From the NCBI GenBank assembly GCA_029962745.1, contig CM057158.1, positions 6,879,179 through 6,943,178 of the forward strand: DNA of 64,000 nucleotides. Reading direction: 5' to 3'. Below are positions 62,530-64,000 of the stretch, piece after piece. Each line of letters opens with the position of its first letter. Position 1 is the stretch's first letter. The position numbers were made by a program, and so were the translations under genes. A model generated the notes under the pieces. That model made no database searches. It was not told the origin of the DNA and saw nothing but the letters and a program-made list of their open reading frames with translations. The stretch is from Echinometra lucunter (taxonomy: Eukaryota > Echinodermata > Echinoidea > Camarodonta > Echinometridae).

Positions 62530-63759
62530 GGGGGGGGGGGGGAGGGAGAGAGAGTACGAAGGAGTCTGAGAACTACAGACTGTCCTCCAGGGCCCCGTAA
62601 CACAAAGAATTGCAATCAATCGCAAAGCTGTAACAGCCAATCATGACCATTGTTTCATGCACATCTCGTTCAAAAAGATGACCCTGGACCAATCAAAATG
62701 GTTGTTTTAAATGTGCGATTGATCGCAAACCTTTGTGTTACGACCTGTGCTCATTCTAATTGTAATCATAAACTGAAATGGGAGAGCAAACTGATAACTG
62801 AAGATGTAATGGGACGGGGCCCAAGATGGTATGGGGGGGGGGGAGCTCTGTGAGCTGAGGGGAAATTGAAGGCGGTAATGAAGACACAATACCTGAATTC
62901 ATTATGCATGATTCATTATTCAAATCATTTGTAAAGTGAAATAAATCTGACAACAGAGAAAATGAGGGGGGTAGGTCTGTGAGTTTAAGGGACTTGGAGG
63001 CGGTCGCTGATCGTTATCTAAAAGCACTGCTATCCTGTAAATTGTGAATAAAACATTTTGTTGCAAACTATATAGTTATGACAAACATGAATTGCACATT
63101 AATTGTAAGTAACTATCCATATATCCTTTTCATTGTTTTGTTTTCTGAATTGTTATGAATTGTATTGTACAGTGGAAGAAAAATTATTGAAAAAAATTGA
63201 ATCTTCCCTTCAAAGTGTACTTTAAAGAGAAATGGCAATACCATCATCATAAAAACCTGATTACGGTGTATACAGCAGAATTTCGCTTTGTTGCCTATAA
63301 CTTACAGAACATGCAGAAGGTAATAATATGATATTATATGAAAATCATGAAGATACTTAACGGGTGTTGCAATAAAGTTGCAATCAATTGCAAATCCTCA
63401 AATTCACTCAAAAGTCTTGCGATTAATTGCAAATTTGCAGCTGATCGCAATTTACAATCAATCCTGTTGCAAGAAAAAGTTACGGCTGGTATTAACATCG
63501 CGCACAAGTCTTCTTGCGATCGATCGCAAATCAAGCGCAACTTTACAATCAATTGCAAAATTTGCAACTGATTTGCATTTGATCACAATTCAACCTTCAT
63601 GCAACACCCCCAACACTGATGTGATTCCTATACTCTGTTGTCGCTGCACAGTATACCACCACGACCACCACAACCACTCCTACGATAACTGATCCATCGG
63701 ATGCTATCAACTACAACATATCTGGAGACCTCAATGAAAATGGTGTCCCAGTCTTTGCG
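57433..63759 (+). CDS. Secreted or membrane protein, 5' part (runs off right edge)
   Basis: Unrecognised gene. Exon 1 (57433-57528, 32 codons) starts MDLFKVFLPLLGVVVLSSSV, a textbook signal peptide, and ends at AGG|GTAAGT in phase 0. The next exon I can support (63652-63759, 36 codons) has a pyrimidine-rich acceptor ending GCTGCACAG and a GTAAGA donor. It encodes Y followed by eight Thr, then PTITDPSDAINYNISGDLNE and NGVPVFA, and is also phase 0 at both ends. The Thr run would be an O-glycosylated, mucin-like spacer and NIS is an N-glycosylation sequon, both consistent with an extracellular protein. The 6.1-kb intron is full of repeats and other exons may lie within it. Pairing the two exons is inference from phase, order and the lack of other candidates. 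Confidence 0.5.
57600..57726 (+). mobile_element. LINE-like 3' tail with (GAATCT)n terminus
   Basis: A T-rich stretch with GACAATGTACATCATTTTG ends in GAAATCTGAATCTGAATTTG. Short-unit tails of this kind mark 3' ends of non-LTR elements; no coding part remains. Confidence 0.35.
57794..58090. repeat. 87-bp minisatellite (29-codon unit), about 3.4 copies
   Basis: GGTGTCATGGGCCTT recurs at 57881, 57968 and 58054, and a diverged first copy is at about 57794. The period is 87, 87, then 86 bp. Because 87 is divisible by 3 two frames stay open over three units, but the 86-bp step breaks the register. It lies in the intron of the right-edge gene. Confidence 0.85.
58380..58493 (+). mobile_element. LINE-like 3' tail with (GAACTT)n terminus
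   Basis: T-rich sequence with GTATTGTTTCTGATATTTTA ends in GAGCTTGAACTTGAACTTGA. A third example of a short-unit 3' tail in this window. Confidence 0.35.
58958..59223 (+). repeat. Direct repeat copy 1 (about 266 bp)
   Basis: It begins GTCGACGCCTCTGATTGCAA and ends TTATTTTAAGAGCTAG. The partner at 60912-61178 is nearly identical. The first 12 bp are a transposon terminus (GACGCCTCTG). Confidence 0.88.
59264..60924. mobile_element. 1.66-kb element with CAGAGGCGTCGATCC TIRs (hAT-like)
   Basis: The left end CAGAGGCGTCGATCC and right end GGATCGACGCCTCTG form a perfect 15-bp TIR, with G- or C-runs just inside. The interior holds diverged units of about 140-170 bp (GGCCTATGAAACATCT, GGTCACCTC, TTTTATGGTAGAAG) and a (GT)n tract. 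No transposase is seen. The flanks do not show a target duplication. Confidence 0.72.
60912..61178 (+). repeat. Direct repeat copy 2 (about 267 bp)
   Basis: Near-identical to 58958-59223, about 1.95 kb away. Its first 13 bp are the right terminus of the element ending at 60924. Confidence 0.88.
61180..62595. other. No supportable gene
   Basis: Unique AT-rich sequence and a GA-rich tract with G-run at about 62459-62560. Intronic if the right-edge gene model is correct. Confidence 0.5.
62596..62742. mobile_element. Short MITE, GTAACACAAAG ends
   Basis: CGTAACACAAAGAATTGCAA then TCAATCGCA at the left pairs with TGCGATTGATCGCAAACCTT then TGTGTTACG at the right. About 147 bp. Confidence 0.78.
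63362..63610. mobile_element. Foldback 'phrase-repeat' element, TTGCAATCAATTGCAA type
   Basis: The ends are GGGTGTTGCAATAAAG and CTTCATGCAACACCCC. The interior has at least six variants of the near-palindromic phrase TTGCAATCAATTGCAAA or GCGATCGATCGCAAA. It sits about 40 bp upstream of the Thr-rich exon and shares its phrase with the MITE at 62596. Confidence 0.75.
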
Positions 63760-64000
63760 GTAAGACCAATGAGACCCCACCCCAACCCAGTCCCCAGTCC
63801 CAAGTTGACCATATCCCACTCAGATCAACTGGCCATCCAACCCCGCCCAAGCCCCCCACCCCCCCCCCCCCCCACCTACAAATGCACTCCACCCCATCCA
63901 TGCAATGCAGTCCTTTCCAGCAACATCCTAATCAGACCAACACGACCCAACCCATTCCAGTCCCTCCCCTTCCATTCTCCTGACACCATCACAAAATCTT

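Overview
The window is a piece of a eukaryotic nuclear genome assembly from an animal. It is AT-rich, has spliced genes with long introns, is dense in microsatellites and G- or C-runs, and holds many short non-autonomous transposons. The protein sequences and the style of the repeats suggest a marine deuterostome invertebrate, most likely an echinoderm such as a sea urchin; the sequence alone does not prove this. Two runs of exactly 500 N (6669-7168 and 46001-46500) are scaffold gaps.

Genes, left to right. (1) A minus-strand gene starts at 3770 with a signal-peptide exon, includes a 28-nt microexon, and runs off the left edge. (2) A complete plus-strand gene (9635-13583, five exons, 297 aa) encodes a type I membrane protein: signal peptide, CUB domain, LDL-receptor class A-like module, one membrane segment, short tail. 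(3) NUDT21 / CFIm25 (minus, 16352-22924, seven exons, 227 aa) is the UGUA-binding subunit of mRNA cleavage factor I. (4) MTG2 / GTPBP5 (minus, 25931-31678, seven exons, 393 aa) is a mitochondrial Obg-type GTPase of ribosome assembly. (5) A tentative 3' end of a membrane-protein gene lies on the minus strand at 33730-34310. (6) A plus-strand gene starts at 57433 with a signal-peptide exon, has a Thr-rich exon at 63652-63759 and runs off the right edge. Genes 3 and 4 are unrelated housekeeping genes in tandem; nothing suggests that the genes here act in one pathway. I assembled the exons by eye from splice sites, reading phase and family conservation.

The rest (roughly 34-57 kb, 57.5-63.6 kb, and most introns) is repeat-dominated. 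It holds foldback elements, MITEs with TIRs, a hAT-like element with an 8-bp target duplication, a tRNA-derived SINE, LINE-like 3' tails, minisatellites and a diverged satellite array. The recurring oddity is a set of sequence-unrelated elements with the same plan: inverted ends around many degenerate copies of a 9-35 nt 'phrase'. One of them (24466-24920) has an uninterrupted paralogous empty site at 23527 in the same window, direct evidence that such an element was inserted.
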